Origin: Kangiella aquimarina DSM 16071
GTDB lineage: Bacteria; Pseudomonadota; Gammaproteobacteria; Enterobacterales; Kangiellaceae
Reading direction: 5' to 3'
Assembly (NCBI RefSeq): GCF_000374105.1
Contig: NZ_KB893650.1
Coordinates: 738,862 to 802,861 of the forward strand
DNA length: 64,000 nt
Below the pieces are notes generated by a model. That model was not told the DNA's origin, did no database searches, and saw only the letters and a list, made by a program, of their open reading frames with translations. The position numbers and the translations under genes were made by a program. This document shows, in pieces, positions 37,844 through 47,462 of the stretch (positions are counted from its first letter, which is position 1; every line of letters starts with the position of its first letter).

Positions 37844-38433
37844 TGAAAAAAGAATCAGGTGATAAATCCATTCAAAGTACAGCGCGGCGAAAAATACTAA
37901 AAGGCGCCTTATGGGGAAGCTTTGCCATCGCCTCAGGTGTGAGCCTATGGCAGCTGTCGCTAACGGAGTCTGTAGAAGTTGTCGAAGCTGATCAATACCC
38001 CTATCGCTTTTTAACCTTGGATGAACGGCTTCTGCTTTGGGCCATCATACCTGCGTACCTTTATCCTGCTCTGGATAAAGATGATGAAGCATCAAGATTC
38101 CTGGTTCTAAGAAACATTGATGGAGCCATTAGTGGTCTTCCCCAATCAACACAGGATGAGTTACGTCAACTGTTCAGCCTGCTCAGTTTTCAGCTAAGTA
38201 AAGCTTTGGTGGCAGGTATCTGGACTCGATGGAATCAGGCTGATATAGATTCTCTTCAATCATTCCTGTCGTCGTGGCGAGAAAGCTATGTCGCATTATT
38301 GAGAGTTGGATATCTTGGTTTGCATCAAATCATTGTGGGTTCATTTTATGGCGAGCCGATAAGCTGGCAAAATATTGGTTATCCAGGACCACCGCAAATG
38401 AATTTACCCGAGTCGTTCTATGAAGACCTCTAA
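37843..38433 (+). CDS. Tat-signal small subunit for the GMC oxidoreductase (gluconate dehydrogenase subunit 3-like)
   Basis: A 196-residue protein with a twin-arginine signal: STARRKILKG followed by a hydrophobic stretch (WGSFAIASGVSLW, about residues 26-38). The remainder is helical and resembles the small subunits that accompany membrane-bound GMC dehydrogenases (DUF5987/gluconate 2-dehydrogenase subunit 3 type). It overlaps the GMC gene by 14 bp. The GMC protein has no signal of its own, so hitchhiker export through Tat is the likely role. It is a probable client of the tatABC genes in this window. Confidence 0.78.
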   Translation: MKKESGDKSIQSTARRKILKGALWGSFAIASGVSLWQLSLTESVEVVEADQYPYRFLTLDERLLLWAIIPAYLYPALDKDDEASRFLVLRNIDGAISGLPQSTQDELRQLFSLLSFQLSKALVAGIWTRWNQADIDSLQSFLSSWRESYVALLRVGYLGLHQIIVGSFYGEPISWQNIGYPGPPQMNLPESFYEDL

Positions 38434-39970
38434 TACCTATGATGCAGCCACATTGCAGAAGAAAACACTGACTGCTGATGTCGTAATTGTGGGAACAGGT
38501 GCCGGTGGTGGAGTCAGTGCCGAGATTTTTGCAGAAGCTGGCTACAAAGTTTTGTTGATAGAAGAGGGGCCTTTGAAAACTGCGCGCGATTTCAACATGC
38601 GCGAAAAAGAAGCTTACCCTCAACTGTATCAGGAATCTGCTGGGCGCAAGACGTTAGACAAGGCAATCAATATTCTGCAGGGGCGAGCTGTTGGTGGTTC
38701 GACGACAGTAAACTGGACCACCAGTTTCCGAACACCAGAACAGACCTTAAAGCATTGGCGAACCCATTTCGAGATTGCAGCCCATAGCAAAGAGTCACTG
38801 GCTCCCTGGTTTGCCAAGATGGAACAACGGTTAAATATCGAACCATGGCAGATACCAGCCAATCCAAACAATCGAACGATAGCTAATGGTGCTGAAAAGC
38901 TTGGTTGGTCACATGCAACCATTGCCCGCAATGTAAAAGGCTGTGCCAATCTTGGTTACTGTGGTTTGGGCTGTCCCATCAACGCTAAACAATCCATGCT
39001 GGTCACTACAATTCCGACTGCACTCAAGGCTGGCGCGAGACTTATTTATAAAGCGCGGGTAGAACGGATAACCTATAGCAACGAGGCCGTAACAGGTTGT
39101 GAACTGATTGCAATGGATGAATTTGGTCAGCCGCTAGCTAAGACTACTATCTCAGTTCAAGCTCCATTAATTATATTGAGTGCCGGAGCGATTGGTTCGC
39201 CAGCCGTACTGTTACGCTCAAAGGTTCCCGATCCAAACAATCTAATTGGCAAGAGAACATTTCTACATCCTACCGTCATCAGTGCGGCGGTAATGCCGGA
39301 AGCAATCAATGGATACGCTGGAGCCCCACAAAGCATTTACAGCGATCATTTCTTATGGCCTGATAATGATGAAATCGGCTTTAAAATTGAAGCTGCTCCA
39401 CTTCATCCGCTGCTAACTTCAACAGTTTTGACCAGCTTCGGGCAGGAACACTTTGCCTTGATGAAACAATTTCCAAATATACAGGGCTCAATCGCTTTAC
39501 TGCGTGACGGTTTTAGTAAACAAAGTGTCGGTGGTGAGGTGGTACTGGATGACTATGGCTATCCAAAGGTGAAGTATGAATTAAATGACTATTTCTGGAA
39601 AAGTGCGCAAAAGGCACTGCTGGCAATGGCTGAAATGCAGTTTGCAGCAGGCGCAAAACAGGTGCTACCCATTCATCTATACGCACAACCTTATCGAAGT
39701 TGGAAAAAAGCCAAAACAGCAATCGAGCAGTTATCCATGAAGCCGTTGGAAGCATTGGTTTTCAGTGCCCATGTAATGGGAGGCTGTGCAATGGGCGGTG
39801 ATGAAAAACGATCAGTAGTTGATGAATCTGGTCGATATCGTCATCTGGAAGGGCTCTATATATTTGATGGATCGATATTCCCAACCAGTATTGGAGCTAA
39901 CCCCCAGCTTTCTATATACGGACTAGTTGCTAAACTGGCCAGTCAGTTGGCGGCAGGCTCTAGGATTTGA
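38420..39970 (+). CDS. GMC-family FAD-dependent oxidoreductase (fatty-alcohol-oxidase-like)
   Basis: A 516-residue flavoprotein oxidising alcohols. The dinucleotide-binding motif VVIVGTGAGGGVSAE lies at about residues 24-38, and RAVGGSTTVNWTTSF is the FAD-binding GMC signature. Cysteines in GCANLGYCGLGCPINAK are like those of long-chain alcohol oxidases. The C-terminal AHVMGGCAMGG and GANPQLSIYGLVAKLA regions carry the catalytic His and flavin contacts. No signal peptide is present. The electron acceptor is unknown; no cytochrome subunit is encoded nearby. Confidence 0.88.
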   Translation: MKTSNTYDAATLQKKTLTADVVIVGTGAGGGVSAEIFAEAGYKVLLIEEGPLKTARDFNMREKEAYPQLYQESAGRKTLDKAINILQGRAVGGSTTVNWTTSFRTPEQTLKHWRTHFEIAAHSKESLAPWFAKMEQRLNIEPWQIPANPNNRTIANGAEKLGWSHATIARNVKGCANLGYCGLGCPINAKQSMLVTTIPTALKAGARLIYKARVERITYSNEAVTGCELIAMDEFGQPLAKTTISVQAPLIILSAGAIGSPAVLLRSKVPDPNNLIGKRTFLHPTVISAAVMPEAINGYAGAPQSIYSDHFLWPDNDEIGFKIEAAPLHPLLTSTVLTSFGQEHFALMKQFPNIQGSIALLRDGFSKQSVGGEVVLDDYGYPKVKYELNDYFWKSAQKALLAMAEMQFAAGAKQVLPIHLYAQPYRSWKKAKTAIEQLSMKPLEALVFSAHVMGGCAMGGDEKRSVVDESGRYRHLEGLYIFDGSIFPTSIGANPQLSIYGLVAKLASQLAAGSRI

Positions 39971-39999
39971 TAGCGCTTTTCAGTAAGATGGCTTTTTAA

Positions 40000-40497
<498 letters not shown>

Positions 40498-40587
40498 GTT
40501 GAGCTTGTAGCATTAAAAATATTCTGGCTTGAATACTCGAACTTGAGAGATATATAGGCGATAATAGCAAAGCGATTTGCGTAATAG

Positions 40588-40863
<276 letters not shown>

Positions 40864-40884
40864 GACCTGTTTACAGTCTAGCTT

Positions 40885-40908
40885 AAGGCGACGAAAGTCG
40901 CCTTTTTT
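40885..40908 (+). terminator. Rho-independent terminator after the ferredoxin gene
   Basis: Stem AAGGCGAC / GTCGCCTT with a GAAA tetraloop and a run of six U, 22 bp after the stop codon. Confidence 0.9.
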
Positions 40909-40922
40909 ATCCCACTCATTCC

Positions 40923-41687
40923 ATGTCTAGAACCCTACTCAGAGAGTGGCTTGCAGAAGAGCCTTTTACCTTAACCTTATCCTCAGGATTTTTTGGTTTT
41001 TTCGCTCATGCCGGAGTAGTAAAGGCGTTAGAGGAAGCTGATTTATTACCTCGGAAACTAACTGGTTCGAGCGCTGGGGCACTAATTGCCGGATGCTGGG
41101 CTGGAGGTATGAGTGCACAAGATATCAAGGAGCTGTTGTTTAGACTTAGAAGGCAGGATTTCTGGGACCCCGGTTTTGGTCAGGGTTTACTGAAAGGCGA
41201 TAAATTTCGTCAGCTGCTAGCTGATTCTTTAACAGTAAATAATTTCTCAGACTGTCGCGCAGAACTGTGTTTGTCTGCTTACTCAATGGATAGCAAACAA
41301 ACTATTATCCTGAATGAAGGCGATCTGGTTTCTGCCATTTACGCATCGTGCGCCATCCCCGTGATGTTTCAGCCTATAACGATTAATAATCATCGCCTTC
41401 TGGATGGCGGTATTAAAGATAGACCGGCTTTAGATGCAACTGAGCCCGGAGAACGAATTTTTTATCATCACATTGCCTCTAAATCACCCTGGCGACGCAA
41501 AAACTCATCAGCCATACAAGTTCCTAAGCGTGACAATTTAACCAGCCTGGTAATCCACGATCTTCCACGTTCTGGACCCTTTAAACTGGATATCGGTCAA
41601 GTTGCCTATCAGAAAGCGTATCAGGCTGCTCAAAAGGCTCTGCATCGGACTGTGGTCGATGGCTCTGTCAGCGTGAACTCTGAGTGA
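40923..41687 (+). CDS. Patatin-like phospholipase family protein
   Basis: A 254-residue protein with a patatin fold. It has the glycine-rich oxyanion region (LTLSSGFFGFFAHAG), the GxSxG nucleophile motif GSSAGALIAG (Ser about residue 47) and the DGG motif with the catalytic Asp (LLDGGIKDRPAL, about residue 160). These make a Ser-Asp lipid acyl hydrolase likely, but the substrate is unknown. It is probably cytoplasmic, as no signal peptide is seen. It starts 15 bp after the terminator of the ferredoxin gene, so its promoter may overlap that hairpin. Confidence 0.85.
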   Translation: MSRTLLREWLAEEPFTLTLSSGFFGFFAHAGVVKALEEADLLPRKLTGSSAGALIAGCWAGGMSAQDIKELLFRLRRQDFWDPGFGQGLLKGDKFRQLLADSLTVNNFSDCRAELCLSAYSMDSKQTIILNEGDLVSAIYASCAIPVMFQPITINNHRLLDGGIKDRPALDATEPGERIFYHHIASKSPWRRKNSSAIQVPKRDNLTSLVIHDLPRSGPFKLDIGQVAYQKAYQAAQKALHRTVVDGSVSVNSE

Positions 41688-41793
41688 GATTAGATTCAGG
41701 CTTTAACCTGTAAAGATTGGTAGACAAGCTTCTTTAAGCTCAATTAGAATATGCGTTCTTTTGTTGTGTGACTGTTTGGCGTCCTGTTGAGCG

Positions 41794-42171
41794 ATGAGCA
41801 CGAATTCTAATCCTTGTATTACCTGCGGCGCATGCTGTGCAACCTATCGCGTATCTTTTTATTGGGGTGAAACCACTCTGGCTCCTTATGGCCAAGTTCC
41901 TGCTGAATTAACTGAGAAAATTAGTCCGCAGAGAGTTTGCATGTCTGGAACTCAGGGAACAGAGCCTCGTTGCGTTGCACTTAAGGGTACAGTTGGTCAG
42001 GATGCAACCTGTAGTATCTATAGTGACAGACCAAGCCCCTGCAGAGACTTTGAGGTTAACTTCGATGGCGTCAATCCTGGCTGCGATAGAGCGCGAGCGC
42101 GTTACGGGTTAGTCCCAATCCATATTGTGCAGCTTGAGCCAGATAATGCTGATATTGAAATTGTGGCTTAG
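41794..42171 (+). CDS. YkgJ-family cysteine cluster protein
   Basis: A 125-residue protein of the YkgJ/UPF0153 group, which carries a putative Fe or Zn-binding cysteine cluster. The N-terminal CITCGACCATYRVSFYWGE contains four cysteines (CxxCxxCC), with more at RCVALKG, TCSIYSDRPSPCRDFEVNF and GCDRARARYGL, the typical arrangement. The biochemical role of the family is not known. It is a single gene, convergent with the DUF3301 gene. Confidence 0.88.
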   Translation: MSTNSNPCITCGACCATYRVSFYWGETTLAPYGQVPAELTEKISPQRVCMSGTQGTEPRCVALKGTVGQDATCSIYSDRPSPCRDFEVNFDGVNPGCDRARARYGLVPIHIVQLEPDNADIEIVA

Positions 42172-42210
42172 GGATTGTTGCTCAAAGGCAGGCGCTTCAG
42201 CACGTAGCAA

Positions 42211-42522
42211 TTAAACGGGCTCCTGCGGAGACTCCATCTCAACAATAATAGGCCAACGGCCCTGCATGATGACGTGGCCAACATAGCGTTTAGCGCCATC
42301 AGTGGCAAATTCAAATTGATAGCGTCTGAGGAAGCGCCATTTACCGTCAGGAGTCTTATCAAAATAGACTTTTTTTAAGGCGACATACCCATCCAGATTC
42401 TGCACATAGGCATCCTGACAGGCTTTGAGAGCTGTTTTGTGGGCCTGCTCACTGATTCGGCTATTGTAGAGCCAGAAGCCCAGAGCAAGAGCGATCGCTA
42501 AAATAATGAGTAAGTTGGCCAT
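42211..42522 (-). CDS. DUF3301-domain membrane-anchored protein
   Basis: About 103 residues from the ATG at 42522: one N-terminal membrane helix (LLIILAIALALGFWLYNS), then a small domain with KACQDAYVQNLDGYVALKK and FLRRYQFEFATDG, the pattern of DUF3301 proteins, which have no known function. The frame is open up to 42582, but that would place the start inside a hairpin following the exbD gene and add a non-family N-terminus, so the shorter form is preferred; its ribosome site is weak. Confidence 0.72.
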   Translation of the reverse strand: MANLLIILAIALALGFWLYNSRISEQAHKTALKACQDAYVQNLDGYVALKKVYFDKTPDGKWRFLRRYQFEFATDGAKRYVGHVIMQGRWPIIVEMESPQEPV

Positions 42523-42570
42523 GAATGGGTTAGTCGTTTTGCGGTAATAAATTAATCGTCCGGATAAGAT

Positions 42571-42592
42571 AAAGGCGGCCAAAGCCGCCTTT
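42571..42592. terminator. Hairpin after the second ExbD gene
   Basis: A 9-bp stem AAAGGCGGC / GCCGCCTTT with a CAAA loop, 23 bp beyond the exbD stop on the minus strand. The U-run on the minus strand is short and interrupted, so termination may be partial. Confidence 0.6.
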
Positions 42593-42614
42593 TCTCAATA
42601 GCTGTGTTCGATTG

Positions 42615-43028
42615 TTACTTTCCAACAATCCACTTAGCAACGTTGACTTTCTCAACGCCGGCTTCCTTGGCCTGGTCAACCGCAGCAATCAATACTTCGT
42701 TGTAAGCGTCTTCATGTACACGAACCAGAACCGGTGAACGTGGGTCAACGGCTAGCTGAGTTTCAATGTTTGCACGAATAGCTTCTTTATCAACAGTACG
42801 GTCATTGATAATGACATTGCTCGACTCATCGATTGATACAACAATCAATGGCGGAGGATTTTCCGGTGGCGTAGTGTCCTGGTTAGTCGTAGGACGCGCC
42901 AAATCAACAGCTGACTCTTTAACGAATGAGGTTGTTACGATGAAGAAAATCAACATGATAAACACGATGTCCAGCATCGGTGTCATATCAATGGAGGTTT
43001 CATCATCTTCTCTATTTTTTCTACGCAT
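42615..43028 (-). CDS. ExbD/TolR-family biopolymer transport protein (second copy)
   Basis: A 137-residue inner-membrane protein with one membrane helix (about residues 17-36). The helix contains the proton-path Asp in DMTPMLDIVFIMLIFF, followed by TTSFVKESAVDLARP. The periplasmic domain (about 60-137) has the family fold, ending AGVEKVNVAKW. ExbD works with an ExbB-type channel to power TonB or Tol systems. No ExbB/TolQ or TonB gene lies nearby. About 45% of its residues match the other ExbD gene 180 bp upstream, suggesting a duplication. Confidence 0.9.
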   Translation of the reverse strand: MRRKNREDDETSIDMTPMLDIVFIMLIFFIVTTSFVKESAVDLARPTTNQDTTPPENPPPLIVVSIDESSNVIINDRTVDKEAIRANIETQLAVDPRSPVLVRVHEDAYNEVLIAAVDQAKEAGVEKVNVAKWIVGK

Positions 43029-43208
43029 ATTTCTCTAATCCTATCGCTCTGCCTTTTGTTTGGCGGTTCTGGTTAATCCAGAAGTGGCCAACAAAGTTAC
43101 ATCTGGGCGACAATTTCACCAATTAAGTTAGTATAGCTGGCACATTAAATGTGATCCAGAGCTAAATGTCTAGTGTAAATTTAGCAAATTCCGATCAGAC
43201 TATCTTGA

Positions 43209-43625
43209 TTACCAGCGGGCAACGCTAACCTTTTGAATACCGGCCTGTTTTGCCTGGTCCAGAGTCCCAATCAGGGTCTCATGCAGAGCCATGTCATTCA
43301 CGCGGACTAATAATGTGGCGTCAGGAGAGTTAACCAGTTGTCCTTCGATATTGGCGCGAACCGCTTCTATGTCAATGATTCTATTATCAAAAATCACCTG
43401 GCTATCCTCATTAATGCTGACCAGTATGGGTTGACTGTCCTGTTCACAGCCGCCCTGACACTGATTGGTTGCCTTGGACACATCAATGGTTTGAGTTTTG
43501 ACAAAACTGGTGGTGACGATGAAGAAAAGCAGCATGATGAAGACGATGTCTAGTAGCGAAGTCATATCGACTTTTGCTTCTGCTGAAGTTACTTGCGCGG
43601 CATTAGATTTTGAATGCTTTAACAT
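43209..43625 (-). CDS. ExbD/TolR-family biopolymer transport protein (first copy)
   Basis: A 138-residue relative of the neighbouring ExbD, with the proton-path Asp in VDMTSLLDIVFIMLLFF (about residue 25) and the same TTSFVK junction. It differs in its periplasmic linker, which carries two cysteines in NQCQGGCEQDS that could form a disulfide. The order is this gene first, then the second copy after a 180-bp gap. The pair may belong to an ExbB-ExbD-ExbD energising unit whose ExbB is elsewhere. Confidence 0.9.
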   Translation of the reverse strand: MLKHSKSNAAQVTSAEAKVDMTSLLDIVFIMLLFFIVTTSFVKTQTIDVSKATNQCQGGCEQDSQPILVSINEDSQVIFDNRIIDIEAVRANIEGQLVNSPDATLLVRVNDMALHETLIGTLDQAKQAGIQKVSVARW

Positions 43626-43734
43626 GGCCAGCTCCTTATGATCTAAGTTATAGCAAAGCCTTCTGGACGTCTATTTGAAGGCTGCAGTTTTAACATAGCA
43701 GAACTAACCTCCTGATGCTAGCGAGAAGAAATAA

Positions 43735-44544
43735 CTATCGCTGGCATTTGGGGCAATAAAAACTCGAGCGTTGGCCAATAATTTGCTTCTTTATCAGAGA
43801 ACCACACTGGTTACACGGCAAATCTGCACGGCCATAGACATTGAGTTGTTGCGCAAAATAGCCTGGCGAGCCATCAGTTTGGGTAAAGTCCTTCAGGGTA
43901 GTGCCACCTTCACCAATCGCCTTTTCCAGAACGGCTTTAATAAAACCTGCCAGCAGGTTGCAGCGAGCAAGACTGACCTTGTTAGCCGCCCGCTTTGGAT
44001 GAATGCCGCTCATGAATAGCGACTCGCTGGCATAGATGTTACCGACGCCAACCACTACTTTATTGTCCATGATGGCATTTTTAATGGCACCCTTGCGCTT
44101 GGATAGGGCGGTGTGGAGATACTTTCCGTCAAAGTCATCGCTCAGCGGCTCTGGTCCCAGCTGGCTTAAAACACTCAGTGTTTCACCTGCTGGTTGCCAC
44201 AAAATGGCTCCGAAGCGCCGCGGGTCGTTAAATCGCAGGGCGCTACCATCCTCAAACACCACTTCAAAGTGGTCATGCTTTTTCAGTGCTGTCTGAGCGC
44301 TGACGACACGCATGGTGCCCGACATGCCCAGATGCATAACCAGGCTGCCGCTGGGGAATTCCCAGAGCATATATTTGGCACGGCGACGAATCTCGCCTGA
44401 TGTTATCCCTACCAGTGCTTTTGCTTCTACTGCTATTGGCCAGCGTAGCTGTGGTTGGTAGATATTCACGGCTTTGATGGGTTTGCCGACTATGTGTGGT
44501 GCGAGGCCATTTTTGGTGGTTTCGACTTCGGGTAACTCAGGCAT
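43735..44544 (-). CDS. mutM: Formamidopyrimidine-DNA glycosylase
   Basis: A bifunctional base-excision repair enzyme removing 8-oxoguanine and Fapy lesions. The N-terminus PELPEVETTKNGL provides the catalytic Pro2 and Glu3 after Met removal. The helix-two-turn-helix region contains VVGVGNIYASESLF, and a C-terminal zinc finger has CNQCG and YCPKCQR. 269 residues is standard. It lies downstream of rpmB-rpmG but beyond a terminator. Confidence 0.97.
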   Translation of the reverse strand: MPELPEVETTKNGLAPHIVGKPIKAVNIYQPQLRWPIAVEAKALVGITSGEIRRRAKYMLWEFPSGSLVMHLGMSGTMRVVSAQTALKKHDHFEVVFEDGSALRFNDPRRFGAILWQPAGETLSVLSQLGPEPLSDDFDGKYLHTALSKRKGAIKNAIMDNKVVVGVGNIYASESLFMSGIHPKRAANKVSLARCNLLAGFIKAVLEKAIGEGGTTLKDFTQTDGSPGYFAQQLNVYGRADLPCNQCGSLIKKQIIGQRSSFYCPKCQR

Positions 44545-44600
44545 TGGAATTTAAAAGAATGGGCAGTTTGAAAGTGTGTCTAATATTATCGATTACAACG

Positions 44601-44630
44601 CAAAAAGCCCAGAGTTAACTGGGCTTTTTG
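44601..44630 (-). terminator. Rho-independent terminator after rpmG
   Basis: A 12-bp stem CAAAAAGCCCAG / CTGGGCTTTTTG with a 6-base loop, about 100 bp past the rpmG stop. It separates the ribosomal protein operon from mutM. Confidence 0.88.
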
Positions 44631-44730
44631 ATTACATAGAAGCGTTTTCTTGGAGGCAGAAAACTTAAAGTCTTTAAACCATCTATTGGAACAAGTTTTT
44701 CAAAAAAACTGAAAAGATGGCTAAATAAAA

Positions 44731-44886
44731 TTACTTAATTTTAGCTTCTTTGTAGATAACATGCTTGCGAATGGTTGGATCAAATTTTTTGATTTCCATT
44801 TTGCCTGGCATGTTTTTCTTGTTTTTGTCTGTAGTGTAGAAGTGACCAGTACCGGCACTTGATACTAAACGGATTTTATCGCGCAT
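44731..44886 (-). CDS. rpmG: 50S ribosomal protein L33
   Basis: A 51-residue ribosomal protein read directly from the minus strand. It begins [20 protein letters not shown] and contains [20 protein letters not shown], the standard L33 sequence. It lacks the cysteine pairs, so it is the zinc-free form, while L31 in this window has its zinc cysteines. An AAGGAG ribosome site sits 8 bp ahead. It follows rpmB by 12 bp, as in most gammaproteobacteria. Confidence 0.96.
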   Translation of the reverse strand: MRDKIRLVSSAGTGHFYTTDKNKKNMPGKMEIKKFDPTIRKHVIYKEAKIK

Positions 44887-44898
44887 CTCTATCGCTCC

Positions 44899-45156
<258 letters not shown>

Positions 45157-45344
45157 TCAAATAAAACGGTTTAAGGGCACGATGTTGGTAATTGGAACAT
45201 CGCAGCTCTTCAAATTGGGCGCACTTTATACCAGAAAGCAGCCTGCTTGACAACAAAACTCATAGCAAATGGCCTGTTTCTGGCGTAATTTGTTGAATTT
45301 GGGTGTTTACAGCTGATTTGAAGCTGAGTAACGGCCGGACGACA

Positions 45345-46040
45345 TTATAATAGCCCATGCTCAGCAAAGGAATAGCTTCCTCCCTGTGCGACGATGATAT
45401 GGTCTAGCGTGCGGATATCCAATAAGCCCAGAGCTTCCTGAATTTTATCCGTGATATGGCGGTCAGATGGGCTGGGTTCGAGAGAGCCACTGGGGTGATT
45501 ATGGGCGAGGATAACTGCCGCGGAGTGATAGGTCAGGGCTTTCTCCACGACTACTCTGGGGTGGACTTCTGAGCTATTAATGGTGCCCTGGAATAGGGTT
45601 TCTGTGGCCAATAGTTGATGTTGATTATTGAGGAACAGCACCACAAACTGTTCTCGCTTTTGGTGACCTAGCAGACTTTTTAAATAGAGTTTGACGTCAT
45701 TAGGATTGGTAAATGACTGGCTGTGTTGCAGGCTTTCCTGCAAATAGCGCTTTGATAGCTCGAGACAGGCCTGCAATTGACAATATTTGGCACTGCCCAG
45801 ACCGAGGTGGCTGGTGAACTTTTTGAGGTCTGCTTCAAGCAGTGCACGTAAACTACCAAATTCACCGAGTAAATGACGAGCCAGATCGACTGCATTGAGC
45901 CCCTGAGTTCCGGTGCGCAGAAAAATAGCCAGCAGCTCAGCGTCGGATAGGCTTTGTGGTCCCTGCCGCAACAGTCTTTCTCTTGGCCGTTCTTCCTGAG
46001 GCCATTCCATTATTTTCATATTCTTCCCTGTTTCACTCAC
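45345..46040 (-). CDS. radC: RadC-family JAB1/MPN-domain protein
   Basis: A 231-residue protein of the RadC family. It has an N-terminal helix-hairpin-helix-like region (QSLSDAELLAIFLRTGTQG) and a C-terminal JAMM metalloprotease-like domain with Glu in EVHP and the HNHPSGSLEPSPSD motif. Despite the name, a repair role is doubtful; DNA interaction is likely but its function is unsettled. It is divergent from coaBC, the classical arrangement. Confidence 0.94.
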   Translation of the reverse strand: MSETGKNMKIMEWPQEERPRERLLRQGPQSLSDAELLAIFLRTGTQGLNAVDLARHLLGEFGSLRALLEADLKKFTSHLGLGSAKYCQLQACLELSKRYLQESLQHSQSFTNPNDVKLYLKSLLGHQKREQFVVLFLNNQHQLLATETLFQGTINSSEVHPRVVVEKALTYHSAAVILAHNHPSGSLEPSPSDRHITDKIQEALGLLDIRTLDHIIVAQGGSYSFAEHGLL

Positions 46041-46162
46041 AATGAGTCAGAAATGTTAGAAGGCTAGCACCCAAGTGTAATTAGGATTTTCGCTATAAAT
46101 TTTGTGCGTAAAGGCGTAAACTGTGCCAAATATTATAAGTTAAGTTAAATCAACCGGTTAGC

Positions 46163-47362
46163 ATGAAGTTGCAAGGTAAAAAAGTCCTTCTGGGTATTAC
46201 AGGTGGTATCGCTGCGTACAAGAGTGCGGAGCTATGTCGTAATCTAAAAAAAGCAGGTGCCGAAGTCAGAGTTGTCATGACTAAAGGGGCGCAGGCATTT
46301 ATTACGCCACTGACACTACAGGCGCTAAGTGGCAATCCGGTGCATCATGATCTGCTTGACCCAAATGCAGAAGCTGCGATGGGGCACATTGAACTGGCTA
46401 GATGGTCAGATTTTGTTGTGGTAGCACCTGCTTCAGCAGATTTTATGGCCCGTTTAAATGCGGGTATGGCTGATGATCTACTGACGACTCTGTGTCTTGC
46501 AACGGCCAGTCCGATAGCCGTGGCTCCTGCCATGAATCAGCAAATGTGGGCTAATCCGGCAACTCAGCACAATGTGCAGCAGCTGATGTTAAAAGGTATT
46601 GAAATTTGGGGACCTGACGAAGGAGATCAGGCCTGTGGTGATGTGGGGCCTGGTCGCATGTTGGAACCTTCGGATTTATTAAATCGAATTGATGACCACT
46701 TTAACGATAAGCCACTAAAAGGCCAGCATTGGCTCATTACCGCAGGACCAACGGTTGAACCGATTGATCCGGTACGGTATCTGGCCAATCGTAGCTCCGG
46801 CAAAATGGGCTTTGCTATTGCTGAAGCAGCGGCCAGAGCCGGTGCTGAGGTGACTCTGGTAACTGGGCCAGTGAATCTTACTGTAAGTGGCTCAATAAAG
46901 CGCATTGACGTGCAAACTGCGCAACAGATGTTTGAGGCTGTACAGAGTCAGTTTAAGGGGGTAGATACCTTCGTTGCCTGCGCCGCAGTGTCTGATTATC
47001 GTCCCAAAGTGGCTGCGCAACAAAAACTGAAAAAACAATCTGATGATGGGCTGACCATTGAGTTAACTCAGAACCCGGATATTTTGAGATGGGCGGCAGA
47101 GCAAAATACCGCATTTTGCGTGGGTTTCGCTGCAGAAACCAACAATATCGAAGAATATGCCGAGGCTAAAATGACCAAAAAGGGAATCAATGTCATTTGC
47201 GCCAATGATGTCAGTCGAAAAGACATTGGTTTTTCAAGTGACAATAATGAAGTGAGTGTTTACTATAAAAAAGACGGAGCGTTGCAGGTGCAGCAATTAG
47301 GGCCTGCTTTAAAATCAGTCATAGCACACCAGCTGGTGAATTTTTTACCCGGTATTAAATAG
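46163..47362 (+). CDS. coaBC: Bifunctional phosphopantothenoylcysteine decarboxylase/phosphopantothenate-cysteine ligase
   Basis: Carries out two steps of coenzyme A synthesis. The N-terminal FMN-dependent CoaC domain (about 1-185) contains LLGITGGIAAYKSAELCR and the PAMNQQMWANPATQHN motif with the active-site region. The C-terminal CoaB domain (about 187-399) has ITAGPTVEPIDPVRYLANRSSGKMG and a VACAAVSDYRPK motif. 399 residues is typical. In most relatives the next gene is dut, which is absent here. Confidence 0.97.
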   Translation: MKLQGKKVLLGITGGIAAYKSAELCRNLKKAGAEVRVVMTKGAQAFITPLTLQALSGNPVHHDLLDPNAEAAMGHIELARWSDFVVVAPASADFMARLNAGMADDLLTTLCLATASPIAVAPAMNQQMWANPATQHNVQQLMLKGIEIWGPDEGDQACGDVGPGRMLEPSDLLNRIDDHFNDKPLKGQHWLITAGPTVEPIDPVRYLANRSSGKMGFAIAEAAARAGAEVTLVTGPVNLTVSGSIKRIDVQTAQQMFEAVQSQFKGVDTFVACAAVSDYRPKVAAQQKLKKQSDDGLTIELTQNPDILRWAAEQNTAFCVGFAAETNNIEEYAEAKMTKKGINVICANDVSRKDIGFSSDNNEVSVYYKKDGALQVQQLGPALKSVIAHQLVNFLPGIK

Positions 47363-47372
47363 TTTTTGGATG

Positions 47373-47393
47373 TCAGGACGATCAGCGTCCTGA
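47373..47393 (+). repeat. Perfect inverted repeat between coaBC and algC
   Basis: TCAGGACG / CGTCCTGA with a 5-base ATCAG loop begins 10 bp after coaBC. It has no U-tract, so it is not a clear intrinsic terminator. It sits where dut is usually found. Confidence 0.45.
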
Positions 47394-47462
47394 ATATCTG
47401 GCAAAGGCTGATTGCTTTACAGTGCAAATTAATAGACCGCGAAGGATCTACAAGGGGGATGC

